The notes: generated by a model from the letters alone, not told the origin. A stretch of DNA of 64,000 bases from Sciurus carolinensis (GCF_902686445.1 NC_062232.1:13809105-13873104); one strand, 5' to 3'; positions 1 to 13,189 are shown, counted from the first letter of the stretch. Numbers and translations are program-made.

Positions 1-939
1 AAAGTTTACCGTCTAAAATCTAAGTTCTTTAGTTTTGCATTCAAAAACTCATGGAATCTTACTGTACATGGGTACATGTTTCTTTTCCTTTTAAAATGTG
101 GTGTTTTGACCAGATGTCCTTTTTCTGCCTTTCATCTCAAGTGTATGATTTTCGGGGATGTGAACTCACGTATACCATGTCACAGACTGGATATGTGAAA
201 GCCTTTGGAAATGGTGTGATTCTCATCACTATTTATGATAATCCTCAAGTGTTTTTAACCCAATTTTGCTCCCTCTTCTTTTTGGTTACACAATTTAACC
301 CCACCCATTTTCCCAGACCTAGTTCAAGTCCCATTTCTAGTGTAAAAACATAACCTCCCCAGACTGAAATATCACTATTTTCTTTGAACATTGGGTAAAT
401 TTTTATTTGTATAGCTCATTTGATAATTATGAATCTGAATTGACTTTTGTCTTACATAACTTAGGATCTTGAGATGTTTAATGCTTAATAAAACCAGCCA
501 CCATGTTTTGAACACCTACATTGTCCTAATCTGCATAAAGTTTTCATGTATTCCAGTTGACAGCTGGATTGTAAAATACATTAAGACAAAGACTGGTGTT
601 TACTTCAGGGTTTCATGAATGATTTCTTTATACATAATAAAATGTGATAGTGGGTGATTAGTTCATATGTCATTGATGTTAAAATTGAGTTTAAAATGTC
701 ATTTTCTTTCTAGAACCAGTGATAACTAGATTTTTGTTAAGATTGGTCCATATGTATTTCCTTTCTTCTTCAATTTTTTTCAGATATTTTGACTTATTTT
801 CTATTTTCCCCATCAAGGTAGAAATACTGCCTCTCTTTAAACTGCTGAACCTTTTCACAATACTTTTAGAAAAACCTACCATTTCACATGTATGTTATCA
901 TTGTAAGATCTTTGCAGTGATTTATCAAGATCACTTTGT
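1..939. other. Unassigned AT-rich intron sequence
   Basis: No gene or recognised repeat. The short open frames lack any coding signature. Confidence 0.6.
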
Positions 940-1027
940 TTTATTTTTTTGGTGGTGCTGAGTATCCAACCCAGGGCCTTGTGCTTGCTGGACAAGCTTT
1001 CTACCACTGAGCTACGTCCCCAGCCCC
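940..1027 (-). mobile_element. ID SINE
   Basis: T-rich start, then ggtggtgctgagtatccaac, and the antisense tRNA-like A-box end (ctgagctacgtccccagcccc). Confidence 0.85.
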
Positions 1028-1544
1028 AAGTGCTTTACTTTTTGAGAATCAAGATCAGAAGAAGAAAATAAAAGGTTTTCACTATCCCTAAGGAATTTGG
1101 TTTCTAAAAATGGTTTGAGGGTAAAACCAGTGGCAGTCTAGCACCAGTTGAAGGTATTTTGAAGAAGCAGTTAGCACTTCAGGGTTTTTCTTAGAAAGTA
1201 ACCTTTGTGCAGAGACTTGAAGGAATAAATGTGAAGTATGTAGGAAGCTTCTTGTGGGGAGCCCTCCTTACTTGATGGATTGCAGTTGATAATTGGAAAA
1301 TTAATTTTGAAATTGGTAAAGTACTTTGTAATCCAAAAAGAGTGCACATCTATTTTGCCATAAAGCATGTTTCTTAAGCAGTATTTTGATGTAGGTCCAA
1401 AGTCTTTCTCAGCTGGTTGAAGCTCTGTGTCATCCTGTTGTATGAACTATACTCATAGTCTGTCCTCTCTGTGTGGTAGGTCAGTTTTAATTTCATGAAA
1501 ACGAAGCAATAATTTAGATAATGCACAAAACCATGTAGTTCTTG

Positions 1545-1750
1545 TTTGTTTATCTATTTATTGTGTTACTGGGGATTGAACGCAAGGGGCACTTTACCTC
1601 TGAGCTAAATCCCTGGCACTTTTTAAAAATTTTTTTTTATTTTGGGGTGGGTTCTCTCTAAGTCGCCCAGCCTGGCCTCAGACTAGTGATCCTCCTGTCT
1701 CAGCCTCCCAACTAGCTGGGATTTGCAGGCATGGGCCACCATGCCAGGCC
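1545..1750 (-). mobile_element. B1-dID dimeric SINE
   Basis: An antisense ID half (actggggattgaacgcaagg ... ctgagctaaatccctggc) is followed by an antisense B1 half (ctcctgtctcagcctccc ... gccaccatgccaggcc). Confidence 0.88.
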
Positions 1751-2850
1751 TCTCTTGTTATTTAATGTTATCTAACCCATATCAAATTTGATAACCACAT
1801 TTTAAAAGTGGCATAGCACCGTTGTTGAATTTTGCCCAAGCGTCCAATAGTTTTACATAAAGGACAACTCTGTTTTAATTGGTTTGTTTGCTATTTAATT
1901 GAAAAACATGTAATGATTATTACCAGAGGAACTGATAGGCTATTTTAGGGCAGAAATACAACTGACTGGATGCTAAACATACAGCTCAATTTGAGGGAGC
2001 AGAAGTATGAAGTTGAACTAAACAGTTAAGTTAGCCCAAAACATTGTTTTATTGGCATTAACCGGTCTGTTCTACAGAAGGAACGGGGAGTTGGTAACAG
2101 TTATGTTAGGTCTGTTAAGAGACCTGCTAGAGGCCAGTATGGCTTGAGTGCACAGTGCAAATGGGCTCTTGTAATGCATTTTATACTTTTCAAAGGGCCC
2201 ATTTTCCACGAATAACAAGCATTTTTGCAATCTTGCAGAAGATCAGTGTTGTTCATAATGCCTGAAGAAATCACTCTGTTTTAGTAAGATCTCAAAGAAG
2301 GCTTCCCCCAAGTTAGAGGTTCACTCTTTGCAGCCATAGGTGGCTTCTGCTTCTTCTTGGCACATGAAGTGCCTTGCATATACCTTCATTTTCACACTTG
2401 TCATGTGTATTTAACCAACCTGTTTGCCTTTTCTGTGAGCTCATCCTTCGAGGAGCTTTTGTTCGCAATGTCTGATCCACACACAGTTGGTTCAGCCCAA
2501 CAAATTGAAAGAGAGGTTCTGGCAACTTGAACGGATGACACAACCCAATATTGCTGAGATGTAGTTTTCATTGATGAGCCTTAGAAAAATAAACTGTTAT
2601 TATCTACAGATTCACCCCAGAAAATATTTTACTATAATTATACTCCTTTGAATGTTATATTCCATATGTCTAAGGTACCATACGGTGACTTCAAAGTCCT
2701 GAGTTGGTTCTTGTTTGGACCTGCATACTATTAGTACTGTAGGACTGTTTGGGGAGGAGAGAGAAGAGTCTGGAGGAATCCACAAGGATTTGAGAGTGAA
2801 TAGGACCTGCACTGGGAATGGTAACAGGTTTATGGCAGTTGGTAGTCTAG
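1751..2850. other. Unassigned intron sequence
   Basis: A minus-strand lysine-rich reading at about 2300-2560 hints at a very old retrocopy, but it is not identifiable. Otherwise nothing is seen. Confidence 0.5.
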
Positions 2851-3127
2851 ATCTCCTTCAGATGCCTTGCCTTGCCTTTCCATCACAAGCCTAGTCGTCA
2901 TCCTTGTATTTCTAACCCCCTTCCCCTGTAATATCTTTTTCTTTAACAATCTAACTTTGGCCATCTTCCTCCTTTTTCTGCCCTTGGTGGAATGCTTTGT
3001 GTTCTACCCTAACCCTGTGTTTCTGGAATTATGCTCTTTAGTATCCCTCTTACAACTTTCTAGTTATATAACATTTTTATTGGACTATAACTTCTTGGGG
3101 GCAAGTTGCATCTTTGTAGCCCTTAAA
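2850..3127 (+). mobile_element. L2-like fragment
   Basis: Pyrimidine-rich text typical of L2 3' ends, including an eroded 'ggactataacttcttggggg' type segment. Recognised by eye only. Confidence 0.4.
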
Positions 3128-3138
3128 GTATCTAGTGT

Positions 3139-3150
3139 ATAATTTATTCT

Positions 3151-3198
<48 letters not shown>

Positions 3199-3402
3199 TT
3201 CTATCAGGGATTGAACTCAGAGGCCCTTAACCACTGAGCTACATCCCCAGTCCTTTTTTGTATTATATTTAGAAACAGGGTCTCACTGAGTTCCTTAGTG
3301 CCTCACTGTGTTGCTGAACACAGTTGGGCTTTGAACTTGGTGATCCTCCTGCCTCAGCCTCCGGAGCCACTGGGATTACAGGTATGTGCCACTGCGTGCC
3401 CG
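3139..3402 (-). mobile_element. B1-dID SINE with (CT)n tail
   Basis: The SINE body is at about 3205-3402 and a CT-rich tract at 3148-3200. The 11-bp duplication gtatctagtgt (3128-3138 and 3403-3413) encloses both, so the CT tract belongs to the insertion and probably arose from its tail. Confidence 0.88.
3148..3200. repeat. (CT)n microsatellite
   Basis: Imperfect CT/CCCTCT tract grown in the tail of the adjacent B1-dID element. Confidence 0.95.
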
Positions 3403-4051
3403 GTATCTAGTGTGTCATTCTCTAAGTAGTAGGCACCACATTTAGCTGCTTTTCCCAAACTGGGCTCCTCTTCCAGGCTTTCCTTCTTCTGTTCATGGTA
3501 CTGGAGTCCAATCCCACATTGAGTCAGCAGGTTCTGCTTCTGTTTTCAAAATGGTATTTGTAGCCAAACTGTTCTTTCTACTCTTGTTGTATACCAATTG
3601 CATGCTCAAATATTAGACCTGAATGCAGTGGTGCACGCCTGGTAATCCCAATTCCTGGTATTATTATTACATGAATTTCTTCCTTCAGAGATGTCAAGTA
3701 ATTTATCTTTGTTTTTTATCAGGGCCTGGTCCAGTAAGTAGTAGGTATCCAGGTAAAAAACAACTGGAACATTAAAGAGTATGGATACAAGGGGGGAAAG
3801 CTGCATTTTTATAACAGGAAATAGCTTAGCTAGCCTTATCCAATGTGTATTAAGGTGTTCTTTTTGACAGTTTTTTTTTTTTTTAAGATAATAAGGGGAA
3901 AAAAAGATACTATACCTGTTTCTTACATTAGTATAATGAATGTCTTTTCATTATCTAAAAAGAAACTTTTGCTGAGTTCTGGAGCTACTGAAAAGCTTTA
4001 GTACTGATTTTTTGGGTTATGGTATGTATCTCAAAAGTGCCTTATTTTGTG

Positions 4052-4175
4052 GGGCTGGGTTGTGTCTCAGTGGTAGAACACTTGCCTAGCATGTGTGAGG
4101 CACTGGGTTCGATTCTCAGCACCACATATAAATAAATGAATAAAATAATGGTCCATCAACAACTAAAAAAAAATG
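4052..4175 (+). mobile_element. ID (STRID-like) SINE with 15-bp TSD
   Basis: Sense unit ggggctgggttgtgtctcag ... ctcagcaccaca with the extended A-rich tail ending caacaactaaaaaaa. A perfect 15-bp target duplication, gtgccttattttgtg, lies at 4037-4051 and 4176-4190. Confidence 0.95.
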
Positions 4176-4220
4176 GTGCCTTATTTTGTGATTGAATCAT
4201 TATTGACAGAAGATTTTTTT

Positions 4221-4347
4221 AAAAATAATTTTTGGATGTTGGTAGACTTTTATTTTATTCACTGATTTATATGTGGTGCTGAGAATCGAACACAGTGCCT
4301 CATACATGCCAGGCAAGCACTCTACCACTGAGCCACAACCCCAGCCC
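4221..4347 (-). mobile_element. ID (STRID-like) SINE with 18-bp TSD
   Basis: Antisense unit with gtggtgctgagaatcgaaca and the end ccacaaccccagccc. The 18-bp duplication ttgacagaagattttttt flanks it (4203-4220 and from 4348). It lies only 30 bp from the previous element's duplication. Confidence 0.95.
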
Positions 4348-4599
4348 TTGACAGAAGATTTTTTTTAAAACAAATTTTCTTGTATTGAAATTTAAAGAAC
4401 TTTTGTGTAGGTTTGTATCACTTATCAAGCAGGATTCAAGGAGGCCCATTTTGTTAGAAAGCAATGACTTGATGGGATGCACCACAATGAAAATTTCCAA
4501 ACTAGATATTTGCAGTACTAATTTTTCAGGGAAAACAGGGTTGGACTTAATGGATGGAAATATTTACATGAACCATTAACTCCCATGGATTTATTTCTC

Positions 4600-4915
4600 A
4601 TTTGGTAAGTGTGGTTTGCAGTGATTTGAGCAAAGGTTTCCTAAATCTTTTTCTTGTTTCCATTTTATTGCATGGTAAAAACCCTATCCATTTTCTTGTT
4701 GATGGTTATCTAGGTAGTTTCTTATTTTTGGCTTATGCAAATAACACTACTCTGAATGTTTTTGTAAAAGTCTTTTGGTGGGCAGTTGGTTTCATTTCTC
4801 TTGGGTACACATACCTAAGAGGGAAATTGCTAGACCATAGCATAATGTGCATAATGCCAAAGTAGCTGAACCAGTTTATGTTGCTTTCTTTTTGACACCA
4901 CAAAATATTAAAGTT
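4600..4915 (-). mobile_element. Old L1 (L1M) ORF2/3' fragment
   Basis: The plus strand reads the antisense L1 motif ttgatggttatctaggtag, then catttctcttgggtacacat and aattgctagaccatag, a degenerate form of the L1M 3' region. Confidence 0.75.
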
Positions 4916-5312
4916 TATCATCTATGCATTTTTACTCTCCAAGTGTTTATTTTCTGCAAGCCTTTTAAAGTAAGTCATTAATCACTGCATGTCACAGACT
5001 TTGGGAATCTCTTAGAAATCTGAGAATAATACAATAATACAAAATGTAAAATAACATTTGTCAGATGGCCTTACAAGAATACAAAAACTAAGTATTCTCT
5101 CTCTCCTTACATTGGCAATTACGATTGACTTTGAAGACACCTGGTCTTTGAAGAAACTTGCTCCTTCCTTTGTGAATTGATTATGCTGAATGTTGTGTTC
5201 CTGTTGCTTTCTGCTATGGGAACTAGTATAGGTTGCCTATCATTGATATTACCAGAAAGTATGTAGGAAACTTACAATATGAAGTATATAATAGAATAAG
5301 AATGAGACCACT

Positions 5313-5397
5313 GCCCTTTTGTAATGCTGGGGATCAAACCCAGGGACTTGTGAATGCTAGCTTAAATGCTCTATCACTTAGCTACATCCCTAGCACC
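5313..5397 (-). mobile_element. ID SINE, degenerate
   Basis: Antisense ID: atgctggggatcaaacccag through cttagctacatccctagcacc. Confidence 0.8.
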
Positions 5398-5765
5398 TTC
5401 TGAAAGTTTAATTCGTCCTCATTTAGCCTAAGAAATTGTCAAGTTTCAAACTGAGTTTTTGTTTGGTATTTGCAAGGTCGTGTCCATAACATTGTGTCTT
5501 CTAATCTCATAATCTTATTTGATGGCAATAAGAAACATAATGATACAAGATCAACTAGAATGTGAGTAAAGTTCTCTGGGACCTCCATATCACATCATTT
5601 CACATCTTATTTGGATTGCAGAGAGGGGACAGTAACATTGTAAGGTTTCATGGGAGGGGGATAGTATAAGATGCCAATTTTGAAAGGATTTTGATTATGG
5701 TTGTGGCATATGCCAGGTGAAGAACTACTTGATGGAGTCATGAAACAGGAATGTAGTCTATACCA

Positions 5766-5943
5766 AGTGGTCCTCAGTGTGGTCCCCAGACCAACAGCAT
5801 CAGCATCCCCTGGAAACTTGTTAGAAATGTAAATTCTTGGGCCCTTCTCCAGACCTACTGATTGAGAAACTCTGGGAAATCCTAGAAATCCAGGCTTTTA
5901 AACAAGCTCTTAGGTGATTATAAAACTTGAGAGCTGTTGCTCT
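5766..5943 (-). mobile_element. MER5A-type hAT (Charlie) DNA transposon
   Basis: agtggtcctcagtgtggtcc, then agcatcagcatcccctggaa, tgttagaaatgtaaattctt and gagctgttgctctac match the MER5A non-autonomous hAT element in reverse orientation, nearly full length. Confidence 0.9.
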
Positions 5944-7057
5944 ACACTTACTTGGTCAGAGAATAGTAAATTGCTTTTGGTTGGAGAGTAATGATTGAGA
6001 AAGGGAGTGATGAGAACAAAAAAAAAGGCAGAGGTCTACTGCAGAGACTTGGAGTTCTAGACTATGAGCATCTAGGGGTTGGGGAACCATTAAGGGGAAG
6101 AAAGAGACCTCCCAGGAGCTTACTTTAGAAATAGTAAACTGACTTGCTTTTGTAAGGTGAGTTGAAAGTGAGAGATAATGAAGCACGAAGGTAAACTAGG
6201 GCTGGAGTAACTTTGGGAATTGAAAGGAGGCTGTTGCTGAGGAGCAGACCAGCTGGGATGGGTCAGCCTTGAGGTTGCTGGTCCAGTGTCAGAAAAGTCA
6301 ACTTGCAACCTCAGAAGCAGCTGGGATGTTGAACTCAGGTATTGGGAGAGGATGGTGGGTCCTGTAGAAGGTGTGCAGGCTGAAGGTAGAGATGCCATAT
6401 GGTTCAGGAAGTGAGATATGAGAATGTTTCCTACAAGTAAGATAGCTCCCTCCCCCACCCCCAGTGATACAAGCTTAGTGTAGGAAATTCACTCAAGGGA
6501 AGCTGAAGAGGAAAGCAGAATTGCATCAAATCCTACTTTTCAGAGATAAGCCAAACATTTTCCTGTTTGAGTATTTATGAGTATACAATTGTTCGTTTAA
6601 ATTGTTTTGTACACATGGGATTATGCAGTGTTGCAACCAAAATTCTTAGACAAATAATCTTGAACTCATGTCAGTGTTCCACACTTGAAAGAATATACCC
6701 TAAAAATTGATGGATTTTATATTTGGGAAAAATGTTTATATAAACAGCTAATTGGTAAAGATTGCAGTTTCATTTTGTACCATCATAGAAACATTCTGTC
6801 TGTATCAGTTTTACAGAAGAAATATGGGACAAGACAGTCTGAGATGCCTAGTGTGCCAACTATTGGTTTCAGGAAAAGAACTCCAACCATATTTAAGAAG
6901 AAAATGATGAAACATTTGTAACTTTTGTTAGAATGACAAGGTTATTCTGGTGTCTTATAAGAACCAATTAATTTTGGACATAAAACAGTCTCATTGTAGA
7001 GGTCAGTGCCAAGTTCTGAAGTTTGCCTTTTAAATAAGCAGCTAATAGTGATTTCTT
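5944..7057. other. Unassigned intron sequence
   Basis: Nothing recognised. A G-rich stretch lies at 5990-6470. Confidence 0.55.
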
Positions 7058-7190
7058 TCTTTCTTTTTTTTTTTTTTTAATTTTTAGTTATAATGGACCT
7101 TTATTTTATTTATATGTGGTGCTGAAAATCAAACCCAGTGCCCCACACATGCTAGGCAAGCGCTCTACCACTGAGCTACAATCCCAGCCA
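7058..7190 (-). mobile_element. ID (STRID-like) SINE
   Basis: T-tract, ttttagttataatggacct, gtggtgctgaaaatcaaacc and the antisense A-box end gagctacaatcccagcc. Confidence 0.9.
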
Positions 7191-7895
7191 TGGTTTCTTA
7201 AACAAAAAGCAAAATGTGGAATAGTTGTCCATGTCTTAGTTTTGGGAAAGATTTTTGTTCATTGACGATATACCATTATATAGCATGATTTTTTTCTTAA
7301 GATATTGTGGCTGTTGTCCTATATTAATCAGTAAATATAGTTAAGTGATTTTAATGGTGGCATGATGTTCTATTTATATTATGTGATGTTATCAATCCTA
7401 CATTGACTAATATTTGTTTTTTATTGTTGATTTGTTATGAACAGCACTGCATTGTCAATCTTTGCCTGTTTGTCAGATAATCTCCTTAGGATAAATCTCT
7501 AGAAGTAGAACTGTTTAATTAAATGGTATTTATACATTTAAAATGGTGATACGGTTACCAGATTACTCTCCAAAAACCTTAATATTCCTACCTACTGTGA
7601 ATGCGAGTTCACATTTTCTCATTCTTATGAGAGAGCAATAGATATGTCATTTATTTTAATCATTACGAACATAATAGGTTAAAAATGATTTCTTGTTTGT
7701 TTTATTTTTTATTTAAATGACTGCTGGTGAGCTTGGACAGCTTTTCATAAATCTTTTTAGATAATTGTATTTCTCTTGTGAAAGGCCTGTTAATATATCT
7801 GTTCTTGTTTTCTCTTGGGTTATTTAAATTATACTAATTTGTAAGATATTAACTTATTAAGGATGTTCAGCCTCTCTGTCTCTCTTATTGACTTC

Positions 7896-7976
7896 TTTTT
7901 CCTGTGCTGGGGATTTAACCCAGAGCCTCACGCATGCTGGGCAAGCATTCTACCACTGAACCATATTCCCAGCCCA
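7896..7976 (-). mobile_element. ID SINE
   Basis: Antisense ID within L1M: tgtgctggggatttaaccca to accatattcccagccca. Confidence 0.85.
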
Positions 7977-8599
7977 CTCATGGACTTTTTAAACTTTTTT
8001 TATAGTGAAGCATGACAAACAATAAGGTATATAAGACATTAGTGAATTATCACAAAGCCAATACTAGTGTAACTTGTCCTGTTTGAAGACATAAACATTG
8101 GAAAACTCCAGAAATCTGTGGTATATGAAAGACTGGGGGTGATGGCTGAGGTTTGCCTCAGGTTCAGGCAGTAACAGAGTGCATTTTTTATGGAGAATTT
8201 AAAATCAATAAAATTATTGACTAAAAGTTGGTTTGCTTTTTATTATCACTGTATGTAGGCCATTTTTAAAAAGTCTGTGTGTATGATGCCTACAATACTG
8301 TGGCTTTTCTGTTCACTTCTTGACAAATAGAAGCTCTTTATTTTAATACAGTTAAGTTTATCTATCTTTTCCTTTATGGTTGGTGCTTGCTGTATCCACA
8401 AAACTATTCTTCTCTATTATCTTTTAGGAACTTAATTTTTTCGACTTTTACATTTAGCTCTATAATCCACCTGAAATTAATATTTATATATATGAGTTGG
8501 AGGTCATTTAATTTTGTTTTCTCATATGGTTGTCCAAATGACTTTATTATATATTGAAAAGATGTGATCAGCAATGCCTGTTTTGTATTTATTTAATTT

Positions 8600-8741
8600 T
8601 TAAAAATATTTTTATTAAAATACTCTTTTTCATTTGTAGATGGGCACCCTATCTTTATTTTTTATGTGGTGCTGAGGATTGAACCCAGTGCTTTACACAT
8701 GCCAGGCAAGTGCTCTATCACTGAGCCACAAACCCAGCCCC
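8600..8741 (-). mobile_element. ID (STRID-like) SINE
   Basis: catttgtagatgggcaccct tail, gtggtgctgaggattgaacc and the end gagccacaaacccagccc, inserted in L1M. Confidence 0.9.
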
Positions 8742-9116
8742 CCACACCTGCTTTGTTGTACAACCGGAATCCATTTCATGTATGATCTATTGCTGGACCT
8801 TCTGTTCTTTCTCTTCATCTGCTTGTCTAATGTACTATCTTCATTACTGAGTTTTAAAATATATTCTGATAATCCAGATTCTGTTCTTTGTCAAGGGTGT
8901 CTTTTTTGCCTTGGCCATTTGCCTTTCTGTATACATTTTCAAATCAGCCTGTAAATTTCCATTAAAAAACTCATTAGGATTGATTGGGATCTTACTGAGT
9001 CTTTAGATCAGCTTGAATTAAATTGATATCTTTTATAGTGTTAACTGTTAACATGGAATATCCCTTCATTTTTTAGGAGGTAGAGGTTTCTACTTTTCTG
9101 TTTATTTTTAAGAATT

Positions 9117-9120
<4 letters not shown>

Positions 9121-9154
<34 letters not shown>

Positions 9155-9351
9155 ATTGGAGATTAAACCCAGGGCCTTGCACATGCTAGGCAGGTGCTCT
9201 ACAACTGAGCGCTCCATTCCCAGCCCTTTTCTAATTTTTTATTTTGAGATAGGGTCTTGCTAAGCTGTCAAGACTGACCTCAAATTTGTGTTCCTCCTGC
9301 CTCAGCCTCCTAAGTAGCTGGGATTATAGGTGTGTGCTACCATGCCTGGTT
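9121..9351 (-). mobile_element. B1-dID SINE with T30 tract
   Basis: A run of about 30 T, antisense ID half and antisense B1 half. The 10-bp duplication agaatttgat lies at 9111-9120 and 9352-9361. Confidence 0.92.
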
Positions 9352-9545
9352 AGAATTTGATAAATGGCATTAAAATCTTATTTTTTAACTTTATTGCTGG
9401 TATACAGAAATACTACTGATTTTGTAATATTTTGTATCCCTCAGCTTTGATAAATGCATTTTTTCTACTATTTTATTTATAAGTTGTTTTGAATTTTCTG
9501 TGTACAATCTGCGAATAATGATAACCTTTTTCTTCATCCCCAGCC

Positions 9546-11568
9546 ACACATTTTATCCAATTTTTTACTTGTATGCAGTGGAAGGATTTGTCAATTACGT
9601 AGTCAACATTATTTGAAGCAGAAATTATTTCTGAATGAAAAATTAAAACTACATCCCATTTTCATTTCTGAATTATCTTTGAATTTAAACCCAAATCTCC
9701 AGGGACCTCAAAAGCGATGAGGCCCAGTGAAAGCTAATAGGATCTTTTGAGGTAAGGTCATAAATGTTCCTAAAGGTGTATAAACAAGCCTTATGAAATC
9801 TTTATTTTTAATGTTTAAAATTTAATTTTGATGGTGAGCACTTTTAAGGTATATCTAAAAACATATTGATGAAAGCTTGTTAGTATTTTAAAATTTCTCC
9901 CAAGTGATGGAAGCCACAGGCATCTCGTTGTACTCATGCACTCATTTTTTCTTAGTCATTGTTCTTAACAGTCTCCTACAGGAGGTAGCCCAGGGAGCTC
10001 TTCACATCTGTAGAGGACATCAGCTTGCTTAGGTTATGCTGTGTGGTGCTAGTAGAGATTGGAGCCACAGGAAGAACTCTGGAAACTGCGTGGGCAAAGA
10101 AGTGGCATATGAGTGTTAGTGTGGGCAAGTGTCAAATAGTGTTGTACAGAGGAAAATTCCAAGTCGACCAGCAGTTTGGTGAGTTGTAGCTGAGAAATGA
10201 GAGTATTGTGATAGATCGTCCTTTAACAATGTCATGCATACTGCTGTGAGCTCAAGGAGTCTATGGGCAAGCATGGTCAAGTCATCAGATGGTGAGCTGC
10301 CTTAGGGGAAAGCCCACCACTGTACTTTCATCTTCAAGGGGGACCCTGGCCATCCTGGTTGTGATCTTTCAACAATAACATACTGAAGCTGTAGAGATGG
10401 ACCAGCCAAAGGCAATAATTCACTATATAAAGGGCTGTATATTCACTATTTTGGGAGTTACATGATTGGGCATGCAAAAGCTAATTTGTGTAGTGGAAAG
10501 AAAATAATTTTTCTCTCCTGTTTTTTTTTTTTTTTTGTCTTTCATAGCACTTTACACATGATAGGTATTTGATTGATATCATTTGTGTGAATCATCAAGA
10601 CTTTAGATAACTTTTAGAAACTATTGCAAGTGATAACTCAAATGAACTCATATTAAAAAAAAAAAGGTATCTTTAACCAAGCTAGCTGGTTAAATAATTT
10701 TATTCCTTCAGATTAAAAAAATTTAAATAACAAGTTCAGAAGAAAATCTTATTCTAATTTTAGAGCATGATATATTTGAATTCAATTTGCGATTTTCCAC
10801 TTTGAAAAAAATGTTATAGCTGTAATTATAATCAGTAAATGAATGGGATGTGAAACTGACTTACGTTAAAAAAAAATTGTGACCTGAAGTTAATTAATTC
10901 AGAACGCTTTGGATTTTTTTCAGAATGTGCTGATATTGTAAGTAAAATTTTCCTTCGTAGTAAATGTAAGCTAAAGGATTCTATAGGAAGCTGAATAAAG
11001 TGCTATTTATTTTCCCACTGGTGTTTCACTGAATCATTTTCTTAGTTATATGTCCCATTCTTGAATTAGGAACTTATGCAGGGAGCTGAAGACAGTCCTC
11101 CGACCCCAAATATAAATTCTGTGCCTTATTGTAGGTAGGGATCCCGTGGTGGGCCTTTAGTAAGTACAGATGCTGATTTTTACATCTATATGTGTTTTTA
11201 TAGAATAGCACCATCTTCTAAAATGTTTTGTTCACAGAGTTTTTCTAGATGAAATAACTCAATTAACCTTAGGAACCTTTTTTTCAAATAAAGAATGAAG
11301 TGAATTCTTTTGTAAAAGAAGAATTCATTTATTAGTATGAATAGCTCCAAATCTCCTCCTGATTCCCAGTATATATTCTAAATCCTTATAGGGTGGAATT
11401 TTCATATATAATAAGTTTTCTCAGTCACATGTAGTGCTTTAGAAATTAGTTCCTGAATCTGGTATTTAATTAGGGTTCTTATAGCAGAACATCTTTTCAA
11501 TTTTGAGTTGTTTTTATGCCCTTTGATGTGGCAGACTACCTATAGGATATCTAATGTCACAAGGATTC
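9546..11568. other. Unassigned, SINE-free intron sequence
   Basis: About 2 kb without recognised repeats, apart from a T-run near 10522. Confidence 0.55.
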
Positions 11569-11674
11569 TCTTTTTTTAAACATTTATTTATTTTTTTATG
11601 TGGTACTAAGGATCGAATATAGTGCCTCACACGTGCCAGGCAAGCGCTTTACCATTGAGCCACAACCCCAGCCC
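11569..11674 (-). mobile_element. ID (STRID-like) SINE
   Basis: atgtggtactaaggatcgaa through ttgagccacaaccccagcccc. Confidence 0.88.
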
Positions 11675-12296
11675 CAGAAATGATAATTTATAAAAGCTGT
11701 ATGAAAATGTGTTAGGTTGTTATAGTCCACATAGAACCCAAAGAATCTTTAGAAAAAGTGATTTAAAAAAAAGAAAAATCAATGAGTCAGATCTACCTAT
11801 GTCTAATTTAGGATTTGAGTATTTAGTATATATTCATTTCTTTTGGGGAGAGATATTTCTCATGACTGCCTTATGTTTTACATTTTATTATTTTATAATT
11901 AGAACTCATAGATTTATTTCAGAGAAGACTTCTTTAAATTTATTAAGTTTTAGTTCATTTGTCTTTTCTCTTAGCAAGTCCTCAAATGACAAGTTGGTTA
12001 CAATGACACTTAAAAGCAGAAAGGTTAATACTTTATTCTTAAGACTCCTTGGGTTAAATACTGTAAGTAGATTATTTAATGTAGTTTTATGTGCCCTATT
12101 TAGGTAAATGGTTAAAGATAAAAGTAATGGAGCAGATTTTTGAAGGACCTCCTTGATAGAAAGCAGAGAAATTGGTTATCTCTGGAAAACTTCAGCTTAG
12201 TAGTAACAGCAAATGGCTTTCAGAGATTAAACCCATTCTATCAGTACTACTGGATTATAAATCACAATAATAAATTGCTGAATTTTGAGTATGTTA

Positions 12297-12480
12297 GGGT
12301 TCAGTCAGAGAAATAGAACCACTGTGAAAGTTATGGGATGATATTTATTACATAATCAGACTGTACACAATTGTAGGAGGGGTTGGGGATGGGAATAGAG
12401 AAAGGAAAGATCAGAAACAACAGTCACTGATAGAGTCTCCAAAAGCATTGGAACAGATAAATCAAGAATTTACTTTGATT
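12297..12480. repeat. Old interspersed repeat (L1M-associated type)
   Basis: gttagggttcagtcagagaaat resembles the common mammalian 'agggttctccagagaaacagaacc' repeat. The family is not certain. Confidence 0.4.
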
Positions 12481-12509
12481 TTGGGAGGCGGTGTTGGGGA
12501 GGTGGTACA

Positions 12510-12690
12510 AGGTAGTAGGGGATTGAACCTAGGACACTTTACCACTGAGTTACATTCCCGGCCCTTTTCTTTAATTTTATTTTGAGACAGGTCTCACTAA
12601 ATTGCCTAGGCTGGCCTCAAACTTCTGATCCTCCTGCCTCAACCTCCCAAGTAGCTGAGATTACAAGTGTGCACCACTGTACCCGCTACT
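12510..12690 (-). mobile_element. B1-dID SINE
   Basis: ggggattgaacctaggacac, ctgagttacattcccggccc, then the antisense B1 half ending tgcaccactgtacccgc. Confidence 0.88.
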
Positions 12691-13189
12691 GGGAAAAATT
12701 TAAGAAACCAAGTATGTACATCACCAAAGTGGGAATGTAAAGAGGCTCTTTGTGGAGAGGTCTGTGGGAGACTGTTGCCCCTGGGGGTCCAAAGCCCATA
12801 ACCAGGCATCTGTTGTTGGGTCTAGGGCCCCTGTTGGTCAGGTCAGAGGAAAGGCTGGACACAAAGGGGAAAGAGGTCAGTGAGGACAGACTGGAAATGG
12901 CTAGACATTCTACATTTGTCTTTTCCCTGCCTGACCATGAAGACTTTCCAAGAGTTTGACCATGTTGGTATGTAATACAAAGAAAGGAATTGTAGGAAAT
13001 AATTCTCAGCTTGACTAGGCCCTGTATAGATTGGCCCAGTACATTGAGCTGCCCATTTTGAGCATCTCTTCTGGTCTCCTCAGTAGATGATGGAAATATA
13101 TACTTTGGGCCTAAAGATTTTCATTTCCTTATGGTATTTACTGAGAAATGTTCATAAGCTTGTCATTACTGGAAACTTTAAAATACTGC

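Larger units (their letters stand above)
7260..9545 (-). mobile_element. Old L1 (L1M) fragments, interrupted by SINEs
   Basis: The plus strand shows antisense L1M signatures: gaacagcactgcattgtcaa, cttaggataaatctctagaa, attactctccaaaaaccttaa, then ORF2-antisense text (attaggattgattgggatct, agtctttagatcagcttgaa). Three SINEs (7896, 8600, 9121) interrupt it. Confidence 0.75.

Noticed and set aside
2300..2560. Minus-strand lysine-rich reading (CAKKKQKPPMAAKSE)
   Set aside because: It may be an old retrocopy, but stops and frame changes are frequent and no parent gene was recognised.
6685..6921. 78-codon plus-strand frame, lysine-rich
   Set aside because: No family or splice context recognised, so not called.
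11709..12107. 132-codon plus-strand open frame
   Set aside because: AT-rich, low-complexity composition with no domain; expected by chance in intron.
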